This document shows, piece by piece, positions 30,573-40,495 of a DNA stretch of 64,000 nt. A program made the position numbers and the translations under genes. Within the stretch, counting starts at the first letter, position 1; every line of letters begins with the position of its first letter. Source of the DNA: Desulfuromonadales bacterium (GTDB lineage: Bacteria; Desulfobacterota; Desulfuromonadia; Desulfuromonadales; JAGXHI01); assembly GCA_024636295.1 (NCBI GenBank), contig JAGXHI010000037.1, forward strand, positions 37,462 to 101,461, read 5' to 3'. The notes beneath the pieces are model-generated. The model was not told the DNA's origin. It did not search any database and was given only the letters and a program-made list of their open reading frames with translations.

Positions 30573-30608
30573 GACAGGATGCCTCCTCGAAATATGACAA
30601 TGAAAGAG

Positions 30609-31097
30609 TTAACGAACCTTCTCGACTTTTAGAATGCGGCGGCTTCCTCCGTTGGGCCCGCGCTCGGAAACCAGAACGGCGACCACCCGCACCGGCGTGC
30701 CCACGCTGATCGGCTCATCGGCGACGAAATCCCAGATGTCCGCGCCGAGCACGGGCACGACGAATCTCACCCGGCCGATCTCCCCGGGCTCTCCGGCGCC
30801 GAAGGTAGTCAAACCGCGCTCGCCGACGGCGGCCGATTCCTCGGTGACGGCGCTCTCACTGCGGAACCTGGAGCGAAAAACACGAAACCAGCCGACCACG
30901 CAGACGAGACTGAAGACGCCGAAGAAAGCAAGCTGGCCGGCCAGCGGCAAAGAGGGCCAGACCAGAAGCAGCACGCCGGTGAGAAGCGCGCCAAGTCCGA
31001 ACCAGAGAATAAAAAAGGCCGGGACGAAAAGCTCCGCCACAACCAGAACGATACCCAGCGCCACCCAATGCCACCACAGAATCATCGTCGTCTCCAT
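30609..31097 (-). CDS. NfeD family membrane protein
   Basis: ILWWHWVALGIVLVVAELFVPAFFILWFGLGALLTGVLLL; C-terminal OB-like domain. Confidence 0.9.
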   Translation of the reverse strand: METTMILWWHWVALGIVLVVAELFVPAFFILWFGLGALLTGVLLLVWPSLPLAGQLAFFGVFSLVCVVGWFRVFRSRFRSESAVTEESAAVGERGLTTFGAGEPGEIGRVRFVVPVLGADIWDFVADEPISVGTPVRVVAVLVSERGPNGGSRRILKVEKVR

Positions 31098-31266
31098 TGA
31101 ATGATCAAAAGGTAAAATCAAACTGACCCAGGGTCTGATTCCCGGATTCAGTTCAAACGCTTTGATATAGCAAAACCGCCCGCGCCAATCCAGGCACAAA
31201 GGCGGCCTCTGTTAATCCTCGAATTACATCCACGATTCAAGTAGAATCTTTATTGAATTCAAACAA

Positions 31267-31824
31267 TTGAAGAGATTAATTCAATTGAAAGTAGATGTCA
31301 AAGGATTTATCTGGTCGCGTGGGAGAGTAAAGGTTTTCCCGGTGATGGCAGTGCGGATCGAGAGCCGGCTGCTGGTCGACGGCAGTTGGGCTGAAGCCGT
31401 GTCGGTGCGGGCCGCCCGTGAGCTCGGCGCCGATTTTGTCATCGCCGTCGATGTCGGCGATTCCGCGTCATTTTCCTATGCGCCGCGAAATACCCTCGAC
31501 GTCATCGCCCGAGCCGACGCCCTGGTCCGCAGCGCCCTCGTCAAAGAACAGCTCAAATCAGCGGACTTCCTGCTCTGTCCGCAAAACGGCGTGGCACACT
31601 GGGCGGATTTCTCCACCGCCGGGCAGGCCATCGTTCGGGGGGAGGAGGAAGTCGACCTGCGACTCGCGGCCTTGCGCCTGGCGGTCGGAAAGGCGAAGTG
31701 GAAAAACTGGTGGAACTGGGGTGCGAAAATGATGGAGCGAAACGGTCGGCAGAGGGACCATCTGGAGGTAAAGGCTGAAAAATGGATAGCAATCCCACCC
31801 AGCGAAACGAAAAATACGATATAG
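31267..31824 (+). pseudogene. Patatin-like phospholipase, C-terminal fragment
   Basis: ESRLLVDGSWAEAVSVRAARELGADFVIAVDVGDS resembles the C-terminal half of RssA-type patatins; GXSXG half absent. Confidence 0.65.
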
Positions 31825-31913
31825 GATCATTCAGCACATTTCCCGACTTTCTTCATACTGGGTTGGTGGCCGTCGCCGGGGATGGACCCGACTGAACAGG
31901 CCAACAATATCGG

Positions 31914-32072
31914 TCATTTCCTGGCGATCACCCATACGGCATGGATTATTCCCGGTATGTAGCCCAGGAGAGTGAGAATGATATTGATCCAGAAATGCTT
32001 TCCCACCCCGACCTGCAGAAAGACCCCCAACGGCGGGAGAATGACTGCGGCGATGATGCGCAGAATATCCAT
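31914..32072 (-). CDS. YqaE/Pmp3 family small membrane protein
   Basis: MDILRIIAAVILPPLGVFLQVGVGKHFWINIILTLLGYIPGIIHAVWVIARK. Confidence 0.93.
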   Translation of the reverse strand: MDILRIIAAVILPPLGVFLQVGVGKHFWINIILTLLGYIPGIIHAVWVIARK

Positions 32073-32349
32073 TTCGTCCTCCCCGATATTTTTTGAACTA
32101 TATCCGTAATCCGGAAGATCACAACCGCCGGCATCATGCTCTTTAAGAACCGCTTCCGCTCCACCGTCCCTGACGGCCACCCGCAACCTGCCTCTCGCAG
32201 GAATAAATCTTTTCTTATCGGCGCAAACATACTCTCTTTTTGACCTGCATCAAGGCTCTATTCATCCACAGTCATTACTATGAAAGCGTCCTGTTTCCCA
32301 CACCACCCCAGGAAGCAAAACGAGACGACAAAAGGAAGAGGTGCGAATC

Positions 32350-33081
32350 ATGACTGCTGCAGAGATGACCAGAGAGAAGGAGATGGAGAAAAAGACCATC
32401 GGCGAATACGTTTCCGAAGATTACCGCGTCGCCAGAGTCTTCGAGAAGTACGGAATCGATTTCTGCTGTGGCGGAGGGGTAGCGCTCTCGGCAGCCTGCC
32501 GGGAAAAAGAGCTCGAACCCGCCACCGTAACGCGAGAGATCGAGGAGGCCAGGAAAGAGCCGATCGATCGGGGTGAGAACTACCAGGCCTGGACGCTTTC
32601 CTTTCTGGCGGACTACATCGTCAACACCCACCATTCCTGGCTCAACGGGAATACCGGGCAGATCGCAGCCTACGCGCGTAAAATCGCCGAGGTCCATGGC
32701 GAACGACATCCCGAGGCGATCGAGATCGCAACCCTCTTCGAGAAGATGGCCACCGACATGACGGGTCATCTCCGGGAGGAAGAGGACGTCCTCTTCCCGG
32801 CCATCAAACGCATCGATGCGGCGGGAAAGGGGAGAGGCATACCAGAGACCGAGGATCGCGAGGCGATCAAGGCCTCCCTCGAGACACTGCACCGCCAACA
32901 CGAGGAAATCGGCGATTCGGTCCACCGGATCCGTCACCTGTCCCGGGATTACGCGATACCCGAGGATGTCTGCAACACCTTTGCTCTCACCTACCGCAGG
33001 CTCAGGGAATTCGAGGACGATCTGCACAAGCACGTTCATCTTGAAAACAACATCCTCTTTCCAAAGGCGGCACAAATTTAA
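32350..33081 (+). CDS. Iron-sulfur cluster repair di-iron protein (RIC/ScdA/YtfE)
   Basis: TIGEYVSEDYRVARVFEKYGIDFCCGGGVALSAAC; hemerythrin-like HHSWL, HLREEEDVLFP, HVHLENNILFPKA. Confidence 0.94.
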   Translation: MTAAEMTREKEMEKKTIGEYVSEDYRVARVFEKYGIDFCCGGGVALSAACREKELEPATVTREIEEARKEPIDRGENYQAWTLSFLADYIVNTHHSWLNGNTGQIAAYARKIAEVHGERHPEAIEIATLFEKMATDMTGHLREEEDVLFPAIKRIDAAGKGRGIPETEDREAIKASLETLHRQHEEIGDSVHRIRHLSRDYAIPEDVCNTFALTYRRLREFEDDLHKHVHLENNILFPKAAQI

Positions 33082-33129
33082 CCGATGATTAAGAGGCCAC
33101 ACCCTTTCATTCAAAAGGAGAGAAAACTG

Positions 33130-33744
33130 ATGGACAGAAAATCGCTGATGAAGCTGGGAATGATTCTGGCTCTGGGAATAGGGCTGATGCTTCCGGGGCA
33201 GGCTGAGGCCCACTGCGACGCCCTCGATGGACCGTTGATTACCGAGGCGCGGGCCGCCCTGGAAAAGGGGGATGTCACCCCGTTGCTCAAATGGGTCACG
33301 GAGGACGATGAGAAAGCGATCCGCGAGTCTTTCGCCGAAACGCAGGCAGTGCGCAAGCTCAACTCCGAGGCGCAGGAGCTGGCCGACAGGTATTTCTTTG
33401 AAACTCTGGTGCGCAAACACCGTGCCGGAGAGGGCGCCCCCTATACCGGGCTCAAGGCCGCCGGAAATATCGAACCTGTAGTCGCCAGGGCCGATCAGGC
33501 TCTGGAGAAGGGCTCTGTCGACGATCTGGCCGGGGCCATCGTCGCCCACACCGAAAAAGGGATCCGCGAACGCTTTCAACATGCCCTCGAAACCAAACGG
33601 CATGCTGCTAACAGCGTGCAGGAGGGCCGCGAATCCGTCCAGGCCTACGTGGTCTACGTCCATTACGTGGAGGGGATCGCCCAGGCCGTTCATGCCGACC
33701 CGCACCATACCGAAAAAGCCGCGCCGGCCGCTCACGGGCACTGA
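33130..33744 (+). CDS. DUF6448-like exported protein
   Basis: Signal peptide ...QAEAHCDALDGPLITEARAALEKGDVTPLLKWV; YVHYVEG. Confidence 0.75.
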   Translation: MDRKSLMKLGMILALGIGLMLPGQAEAHCDALDGPLITEARAALEKGDVTPLLKWVTEDDEKAIRESFAETQAVRKLNSEAQELADRYFFETLVRKHRAGEGAPYTGLKAAGNIEPVVARADQALEKGSVDDLAGAIVAHTEKGIRERFQHALETKRHAANSVQEGRESVQAYVVYVHYVEGIAQAVHADPHHTEKAAPAAHGH

Positions 33745-34280
33745 TCCGGGCTCCCGCGGGTGCTTGCGGAAAATCGATCCTCTTCGATGTTTCCCTCACA
33801 ATCGACCGGGGGGAGATCGTCTGCCTGTTGGGGCGCAACGGAGCAGGCAAGAGCACGACCATGAAAAGCATCATGGGGATAACCCCGCCCAGAGCCGGCC
33901 GCAACGAGTTCAATGGGGAGGCGATCACCGGAAAACCGGCCTACCAGCTCTGCCGCAAAGAAATCGGCTTCGTCCCGGACGACCGGCGGGTCTTCGCCGA
34001 CCTGACGGTGGGGGAGAACCTGGAAATCTCGGAGAGGCGGATCAAGGGAAAGGACGTGTGGGACAGGAAGCGGGCGTACGCCTTCTTCCCCCCTCTTCGC
34101 GGCCTCGCCGGACGCCGGGCGGGCGTGCTGCAGCAGATGCTCACCATCGGCCGCGCCCTGAACCCCAATTCCGGGAGATCCGAAACGGCGCAATCGCCGG
34201 CAGCGGCGGGAAGCCGGCATCGAAATCGACGAACTCACCTGGCAGGAGATCGCCGAGGCGGCCCGCTCCGTCGGCCTTGA
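33745..34280 (+). pseudogene. LivF-like branched-chain amino acid ABC ATPase, degraded
   Basis: ILFDVSLTIDRGEIVCLLGRNGAGKSTTMKSIMGITPPRAG...ADLTVGENLEI intact, but the ABC signature is collapsed to GRRAGVLQQMLTIGRALN, Walker B is missing and the 3' part is out of frame. Confidence 0.75.
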
Positions 34281-34357
34281 TCTGTAATCCCGACCTCGGT
34301 TTCAGTCCCTCCCGCCTTTGGATCTTTCCCCCTGGAAGCGCTGATCCAAAACGTGCC

Positions 34358-34693
34358 TCACAGCCGGGATGCCTCATTCTTGTGGTAAAGATCGAAGAAG
34401 ATCACCGAATGATCATCGACTTCCGGACAGAAGCCGCAGCGGTCCTCGAGTTTGCTGTTCTCCTTCCGGCACAGCTCGCACCAGTGGTAGATCAGCCGAT
34501 AATTGCGCCGGCCGACGTATTTCTTCAAGCGGCGGTGGTGGACCCCGTGCATCCAGCCGTCGGCGTCGTCTGGTTTCTCCAACAGTCGGTCGATCACGGC
34601 GAGAATGCGGCCGTGGCCCGGCGGGTCGTGCTTTTCGATCTTGGCCAGCTTGGCGCTGAATCCGGGGGTGGGGAAGAAATTGTATTTTGCCAT
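34358..34693 (-). CDS. RelE/ParE-fold-like small protein with two CxxC pairs
   Basis: LKKYVGRRNYRLIYHWCELCRKENSKLEDRCGFCPEVDDHSVIFFDLYHKNEA. Confidence 0.5.
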   Translation of the reverse strand: MAKYNFFPTPGFSAKLAKIEKHDPPGHGRILAVIDRLLEKPDDADGWMHGVHHRRLKKYVGRRNYRLIYHWCELCRKENSKLEDRCGFCPEVDDHSVIFFDLYHKNEASRL

Positions 34694-34756
34694 CGCTTCA
34701 ATCCTTTTTTCCTGCCGGAAGCCGACCTCCTCCGACCTGATTTCCGAAATTTCATC

Positions 34757-35311
34757 TCATCCTGATAATTTCCTCTGGTTTCGAACCAGAGGTGAGACGC
34801 TCAGGGACTTGTCGCCGCAATTCAGCCAGATCTCCCCATCCTGAACCGTGCACTGCAACTGCATGCTGCGCTGCACCAGACTCGCCAGTCCTCTGCTCGC
34901 TTCTTCGGGAAACTCGATAACGCTGAGATTGTCGAAGCGCTGCAGCTTTTCGGCGTTTCGCTGCCACCACAGCCCGGCAGCACGGCCGCCGTAGAGATAG
35001 AGACAGACCTGCGCGGCCCGATTGCATGCTTTGCGCACCCGGCGCTCATCGGGCAGACCGACATCGATCCACAGCTCAATTTCGCCGGTCAGACTCTTCC
35101 GCCAGAGATCCGGTTCATCGTCGGCGCACAATCCCCGGGTGAAATTCAGGCGTTCATCGGCGTGCAGGGCAAAGGCGAGCAGCCGTGCCATCATCCTCTC
35201 GTCGGTTTCCGAGGGATGGCGCGCCAGAGTCAGCTGGTGCTCGCCGTAATAGGGGCGATCCAGATCGGAGATCTGCAGGTTGGCCTTGAAGATGGTGGCG
35301 GTCAGGGCCAT
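34757..35311 (-). CDS. YaeQ family protein
   Basis: MALTATIFKANLQISDLDRPYYGEHQLTLARHPSETDERMMARLLAFALHA. Confidence 0.93.
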   Translation of the reverse strand: MALTATIFKANLQISDLDRPYYGEHQLTLARHPSETDERMMARLLAFALHADERLNFTRGLCADDEPDLWRKSLTGEIELWIDVGLPDERRVRKACNRAAQVCLYLYGGRAAGLWWQRNAEKLQRFDNLSVIEFPEEASRGLASLVQRSMQLQCTVQDGEIWLNCGDKSLSVSPLVRNQRKLSG

Positions 35312-35330
35312 CGGATTTCCTCGGTCATTT

Positions 35331-35693
35331 TCATCCCCCGGCCCGCTTGACGGTCCAACCCTGCTTCTTGAGCTCCGCCACCAGCAGATCGCAGTGATCT
35401 CCCTGGATCTCGATGATCCCGGCCTTGACCGAGCCGCCCGAGCCGCACTGCTGCTTCAGACGCGTAGCCAGCGCCTTGAGGCCCGCGGCATCCAGGGGAA
35501 CGCCGATGATAAGGGTCACCCCTTTTCCCTTTCGACCCTTGGTCTGGCGCGACACCCGCACCACGCCGTCCGAGGGCGGCGCGGTCTGCTCTCCGGCGCA
35601 GGCGCATTCTTTTTGCGGCCGGCTGCAACCCGGGCACATGCGCCCCTGCTCGCTGGAATAGACCAGCCCGCCATCTCTTTTCTTTAATGCCAT
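35331..35693 (-). CDS. SUI1/YciH-family translation initiation factor-like protein
   Basis: VRVSRQTKGRKGKGVTLIIGVPLDAAGLKALATRLKQQCGSGGSVKAGIIEIQGDH. Confidence 0.93.
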   Translation of the reverse strand: MALKKRDGGLVYSSEQGRMCPGCSRPQKECACAGEQTAPPSDGVVRVSRQTKGRKGKGVTLIIGVPLDAAGLKALATRLKQQCGSGGSVKAGIIEIQGDHCDLLVAELKKQGWTVKRAGG

Positions 35694-35789
35694 GGCCTTC
35701 TCTCCCCTGAAAATTCAGGGTGCCAATGTACCATGTCTCCTCTCACTTTTGGAGAAAAGACAATCTGGAATACGGAAGCCTTGAATCGC

Positions 35790-36365
35790 TCACCTGCGAA
35801 GTCCATCCCTCCGAGGATGGCCGAAACGCCTGAGAGCCCGGGAGATTTTGCTCCGGACCCGCCGCCGTTCCTCTCCGTCGGTCGAGGGCGGGCCCGGGGT
35901 TTCCTGATTCGGCTGGTAGTGAAGAGCGGCCATGAAGGGAAAATGATCGGAGCCGAACCCCGGCAGCCGATCGGCCCGGCGGTTGCTCATCTTCACATTG
36001 GTGACCATCAGGCGCAGCGTATTCTCCGGCCGGGGAGAACGCGCGGACGGCGCCTCCCGGCGGGCGAGTCGGGTATAGGGGCGGATCCGGATCCCCTGGC
36101 GAAGGGCGGCAGCGGCCACCAGCGCCAGGATCGAGGCGTCCGTCAGGCTCCCCCGACGTCGAAGGGGAAGCAGTGCGGCCAGGGTGGCTCCCTGGAGAGC
36201 GAATATCTGCATCCGGGGGAAGCCAAAACCCTTGATCCACCAGGCGCTGCGGCGGACCATCGGCAGGAGCGTGGCGGCAACAGTCGCCAGCCCGACCAGG
36301 GACAGGCCCGCTCGCGCGGCATCAACCGACGAAAACCGGGTGAGTGAAAAATGACGAACGTTCAT
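35790..36365 (-). pseudogene. Endonuclease/exonuclease/phosphatase family protein with internal deletion
   Basis: N-terminal TM region then RPENTLRLMVTNVKMSNRRADRL joined directly to PGFGSDHFPFMAALHY; the central catalytic core is absent. Confidence 0.65.
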
Positions 36366-36396
36366 AATAAGATATTACCAGCGAATCCCGGCACCG

Positions 36397-37401
36397 TCAC
36401 GGAAGCTCGTTCCGTTTCTTTTCCTCACTTAAAAATTCGTCCGCCGCCTGTTTCTCCTTGGCGGGGATGGGATTTCCCGGTGTGCCATCAAGCCGGGTGC
36501 ACGATTTTTGAGGCCTGCTCACCAGAGTTATGCCCGCAAGCACCAGCAGGGCCCCGATGGCGAACCAGGCATCGATCGGCTCGTGAAGCAGAAGTACGCC
36601 GAAGGCGACCCCGAACAGGGGGGAGAGGAAGGAGAAGACGGAAAGCCTCGAGGCGAGGTACCTGCGCAGCAGGGCGAACCAGACGAGGTAACTGGCGAAG
36701 GTGACGATGATCCCCTGAAACAGCACGCTGGTCCATGCGATTCCGGTCATCGATACCTTGTCGGACTGCCCGGAAACCACGGCATAGGCCAGCAGCAGAA
36801 CGAAGGCGCCGACAAGCTGGTAGAGGAGCGTTTTGGCCGGATGGGCTTCGGATAACCGGGTGCTGCGGATGGTCACGGTACAGGCGCCCCAACAGACCCC
36901 CGCCAGGATTCCCAGGACATCCCCCCACAGCATCTCCAGACTGAAATCCGCACTGATGGAGCCCCCCATGAAGGCGAGTGCGATACCGACAAAAGCGACA
37001 GCGATACCCGACCACTGTTGCGGGCGAAGTCGCTCGGCAGGCAGAAACCATTGCAGCCCCAGGGCGGTAAAGACAGGGGCCGTATAGAGAAAGACCGACA
37101 TATGCGATGCGGAGGTGAAACGCAGCCCCTCCGCCACGAAGATGAATTCGACGGCAAACAGGACACCGATGACGATTCCCGGCAGCAAGGTGCCGTCCGG
37201 GAGGAAAAACCGCTCCCGGCTGCAGCAGATGACGACGCCGACCAGCAGGGCGCTGAGGCCGGAGCGAAGCGCTATCTGCATGATGGGCGCTATATCGGGG
37301 GCCGCCGCCTTGATCGCGACCTGATGCAGACCCCAGATGGCGCAGAGCAGCAGCATCATTCCTGCCGCGGAGCCGTCCAATTGTTTCCGTTCAGAAATCA
37401 T
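36397..37401 (-). CDS. EamA/DMT family transporter
   Basis: Ten hydrophobic segments, LLCAIWGLHQVAIKAA..., LSPLFGVAFGVLLLHEPIDAWFAIGALLVLAGI. Confidence 0.92.
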   Translation of the reverse strand: MISERKQLDGSAAGMMLLLCAIWGLHQVAIKAAAPDIAPIMQIALRSGLSALLVGVVICCSRERFFLPDGTLLPGIVIGVLFAVEFIFVAEGLRFTSASHMSVFLYTAPVFTALGLQWFLPAERLRPQQWSGIAVAFVGIALAFMGGSISADFSLEMLWGDVLGILAGVCWGACTVTIRSTRLSEAHPAKTLLYQLVGAFVLLLAYAVVSGQSDKVSMTGIAWTSVLFQGIIVTFASYLVWFALLRRYLASRLSVFSFLSPLFGVAFGVLLLHEPIDAWFAIGALLVLAGITLVSRPQKSCTRLDGTPGNPIPAKEKQAADEFLSEEKKRNELP

Positions 37402-37731
37402 TTTTCATCCTTCAATTTTCATCCCTGCCGTCTGAAACAATATGACGTCCCAAGAGCGATGGCTTATATTACCGCAAACCACCGATCAGGAGCGGAAAAT
37501 GAAGTAAACGGCTCCGAGAAAGGCAGAGACCTGCCCAAAGGTAATCGAGTTTCAGCGGCTGCCGGTGACCCTGGTTATCCCCTTTGAGAGCCGCCTCATC
37601 CGAAGCTGCAGAAGGTCCGGCGCCCGGAGCGAGAAAAAAAGCCAGAACCAGAATGAACTACAATGCCAGTTTCATACAAATCTGGCCCCCTGATCCCAAA
37701 TCCCGTCTCCCCTCGATGCCTTGCAGCGAAA

Positions 37732-37757
37732 AAGCCCCGATCGCAGGATCGGGGCTT
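37732..37757 (-). terminator. Terminator of msrAB
   Basis: AAGCCCCGATCGCAGGATCGGGGCTT. Confidence 0.75.
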
Positions 37758-37796
37758 CACGTCTCCGGATTTCCATTGGCATTTTTCCGCCGTTTT

Positions 37797-38972
37797 TTAT
37801 TCGAACTGTTTCAGAAACCGCCCGTACCCCTCCTCCTCCAGCTTGTCCTTGGGAACGAACCGGAGCGCCGCCGAGTTGAGGCAGTAACGCAGGCCCGTGG
37901 GCGGAGGGCCGTCCTTGAAGACATGTCCCAGGTGGGAGTCCGCGTGGCGGCTGCGCACTTCGGTGCGAATGGTGAACCAGGCCCGGTCCTCTTTTTCCAC
38001 GATATTCTCCGGAACCAGCGGTCGGGTAAAGCTCGGCCATCCCGTTCCTGACTTGAACTTATCCCTCGAGCTGAAGAGCGGTTCGCCGGAGATGATATCG
38101 ACGTAGATTCCCTCTTCCTTGTTGTCCCAGTAGGCGTTATTAAAAGGCGGCTCGGTGTCGTCCTTACGGGTGACCTCGTACTGCAGCGGCGAAAGACGGC
38201 GACGCAGTTCCTCGTCGTCTGGGATGATGTACGTCTTTTCCTTCTCCATCCCCGCGGCGGCGCTCATCTCCGATTCCTTCGACATGTTCATCGCGTCGGA
38301 TTTCATCTTTCCTCCGGCCTCCGGAATCGATTCGGGAGACTGTTCACCCCAGACTTTTTCCAGAAACTGGTCGCGCCCCGAATTGAAGCGGTACCAGTGG
38401 TAGCGGATGGGATTCTTCTCGTAATAGTCCTGGTGGTACTCCTCGGCACGATAGAATTCCCCCAGCGGCAGGATCTCGGTCACAATGTCCTTATCGAAGC
38501 GCCCCGAGGCGGCCAGTTCCTTTTTCGAGGCCTCCGCCAGACGGCGCTGCTCTTCGTCGGCAGTGAAGATGACGCTGCGGTACTGCTCCCCCCGGTCGAC
38601 GAACTGGCCGCCGCCGTCCGTGGGATCCACATGGCGCCAGAACCAGGTCAGAAGCTGCCCGTAGGTGACCCGCCTCGGATCATAGACCACCTCGACGGCC
38701 TCGACGTGACCGGTGCCGCCGGCCGAGGTCTGTTCGTAGGTCGGGTTCTTCACGTGCCCTCCCGTGTACCCCGAAACGGCCTCGATCACTCCGGGGACCT
38801 TCTCGAAATCGGATTCGGTGCACCAGAAGCAGCCGCCGGCAAAGACCGCCGTCCGCGTCTCCCCGGACATCTCCTCCATCTTCTTGTTATTTTCTTCATT
38901 CATCCCCCGGCTCTGCTGGCAGCCGAAGAGAGTGAGCGTCAGAACGGCAAGTGCCGTGAATAGCGTTTTCAT
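37797..38972 (-). CDS. Bifunctional peptide-methionine sulfoxide reductase MsrA/MsrB, lipoprotein
   Basis: Lipobox [25 protein letters not shown] (MsrA); GWPSFTRPL...[25 protein letters not shown] (MsrB). Confidence 0.95.
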   Translation of the reverse strand: MKTLFTALAVLTLTLFGCQQSRGMNEENNKKMEEMSGETRTAVFAGGCFWCTESDFEKVPGVIEAVSGYTGGHVKNPTYEQTSAGGTGHVEAVEVVYDPRRVTYGQLLTWFWRHVDPTDGGGQFVDRGEQYRSVIFTADEEQRRLAEASKKELAASGRFDKDIVTEILPLGEFYRAEEYHQDYYEKNPIRYHWYRFNSGRDQFLEKVWGEQSPESIPEAGGKMKSDAMNMSKESEMSAAAGMEKEKTYIIPDDEELRRRLSPLQYEVTRKDDTEPPFNNAYWDNKEEGIYVDIISGEPLFSSRDKFKSGTGWPSFTRPLVPENIVEKEDRAWFTIRTEVRSRHADSHLGHVFKDGPPPTGLRYCLNSAALRFVPKDKLEEEGYGRFLKQFE

Positions 38973-39451
38973 GGACGCCTCCTTTCCGTATGAATGCCTG
39001 GTCTCTAGTCTTTCGATTTTCTTGGTTTCATCATAATCCAAAAGGATAAAGGTCGTTTAAGTTCAGTATAAAGATTGGGTAAAGATTCGCCCTTCGCAAG
39101 GAAGGCAAAGACGCAGCCGGACGGGACGAGGGGACAGGGTTGGTCTGGACCGTTGATTTTCTAATGGTTGGGGGAAGAGAATTTTTATACTGGGAATCGC
39201 CAAACGAAACCGCCATCTGGCAAGAAGCTCGGCACGCGATCAGGTAGATATGGCTGGACCCGGTTGCCGTATCTGTTTCCAGCCAAACATAAAGCACCAC
39301 TCTCAGAGGTCGAGCATCACAGGACTGCGGGCTCGCTGTTGTCAACAAGTCACGTCCGTCCCTGACAAGCCTGTCCGAATTTTACCCCGGAGCGTCTCTT
39401 AACCTTCAGCTGAATTTTGTCCCACGAGGTCTGACGGCGCAACACAGCAGA

Positions 39452-40495
39452 TCATGGGTGCTGGTCGAAAATCTCTGCAAATAGGGGTGCGATTTTCGCA
39501 AAGGTATTAAGGAGTGCCGGATCAAAATGTTCCGGAAGGGTCCGGCCGTCACCCTCGGTGATAATCTTGAACGTCTTGGCGTGATCAAAGGCCGGTTTGT
39601 AGGGCCGAACGCATCGGAGCGCGTCATACTGATCGGCCAGCATGACGATCCTGCCTGCCAGCAGCGTTTCTTCACCCTTGAGCCCTCTTGGATAGCCACT
39701 GCCGTCCCAGCGTTCGTGATGGGTCAAAGCAATGGCGGCCGCCAATTGAATACTCGGAAAGCTCGAACCCGAGAGGATCTTCGCGCCCATTGTCGAGTGG
39801 GTCTTCATGGTCTCGAATTCATCCGGGGTCAAAGGGCCTGGCTTCAGGAGGATGCTGTCAAGGATGCCGATCTTGCCGATGTCGTGCAGGGAACTGGCAA
39901 AGGTTAGCGTCTCGATGAAGTCTATCGGCATATCCATGGCTTCAGCCATCTTGCCGGCATAAAGTCCGATCCTGGCAATATGAGCGCCGGTGTCCGTGTC
40001 CCGAAATTCCGCCACGGCCGTCAGCTTTTGCACCATCTCGTAGCTCATATTTTTAAGGTCCTGCGTTCTTTCCCGCACTTTCTCTTCCAGGGTCTGATTA
40101 TGCCTCTGCATGAAGTCATCGAAGGCTTTGATCTTCAGCAGGTTCCGGACCCGAATGGTTAATTCGGACTGATCGACCGGTTTGGGAAGAAAATCATTGG
40201 CCTCGACCGATAGCCCCTCGATTTTTGCTTTCCGATCGTACCGTGCCGTCACCATGATGATCGGGATGTTCTTGGTCTTCACATCTTTTTTTAAAATCCG
40301 GCAGGCCTCGTAGCCATCCATGACCGGCATCGAGATATCGAGGATGATCAGGTCGGGTTTGTCCTCCCTGGCCTTGTTCACCGCCTCCTCGCCGTTCAAG
40401 GCATAGAGGACATCATAGCCCAGTGGCACCAACCATTGGGTGAGTAGCCCGAGATTGCTTTCCTCGTCATCGACCAGCAATATTTTTTCATTCAT
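39452..40495 (-). CDS. Response regulator with HD-GYP domain
   Basis: [11 protein letters not shown]...[16 protein letters not shown] receiver; [39 protein letters not shown]. Confidence 0.95.
   Translation of the reverse strand: MNEKILLVDDEESNLGLLTQWLVPLGYDVLYALNGEEAVNKAREDKPDLIILDISMPVMDGYEACRILKKDVKTKNIPIIMVTARYDRKAKIEGLSVEANDFLPKPVDQSELTIRVRNLLKIKAFDDFMQRHNQTLEEKVRERTQDLKNMSYEMVQKLTAVAEFRDTDTGAHIARIGLYAGKMAEAMDMPIDFIETLTFASSLHDIGKIGILDSILLKPGPLTPDEFETMKTHSTMGAKILSGSSFPSIQLAAAIALTHHERWDGSGYPRGLKGEETLLAGRIVMLADQYDALRCVRPYKPAFDHAKTFKIITEGDGRTLPEHFDPALLNTFAKIAPLFAEIFDQHP

Noticed and set aside
32278-33741. 487-aa minus-strand ORF antisense to the RIC protein and DUF6448
   Set aside because: Spans two well-recognised plus-strand genes and the gap between them; no recognisable domain.
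39041-39450. Possible gene or transposase remnant between msrAB and the HD-GYP regulator
   Set aside because: All frames are short and I could not recognise any conserved motif.
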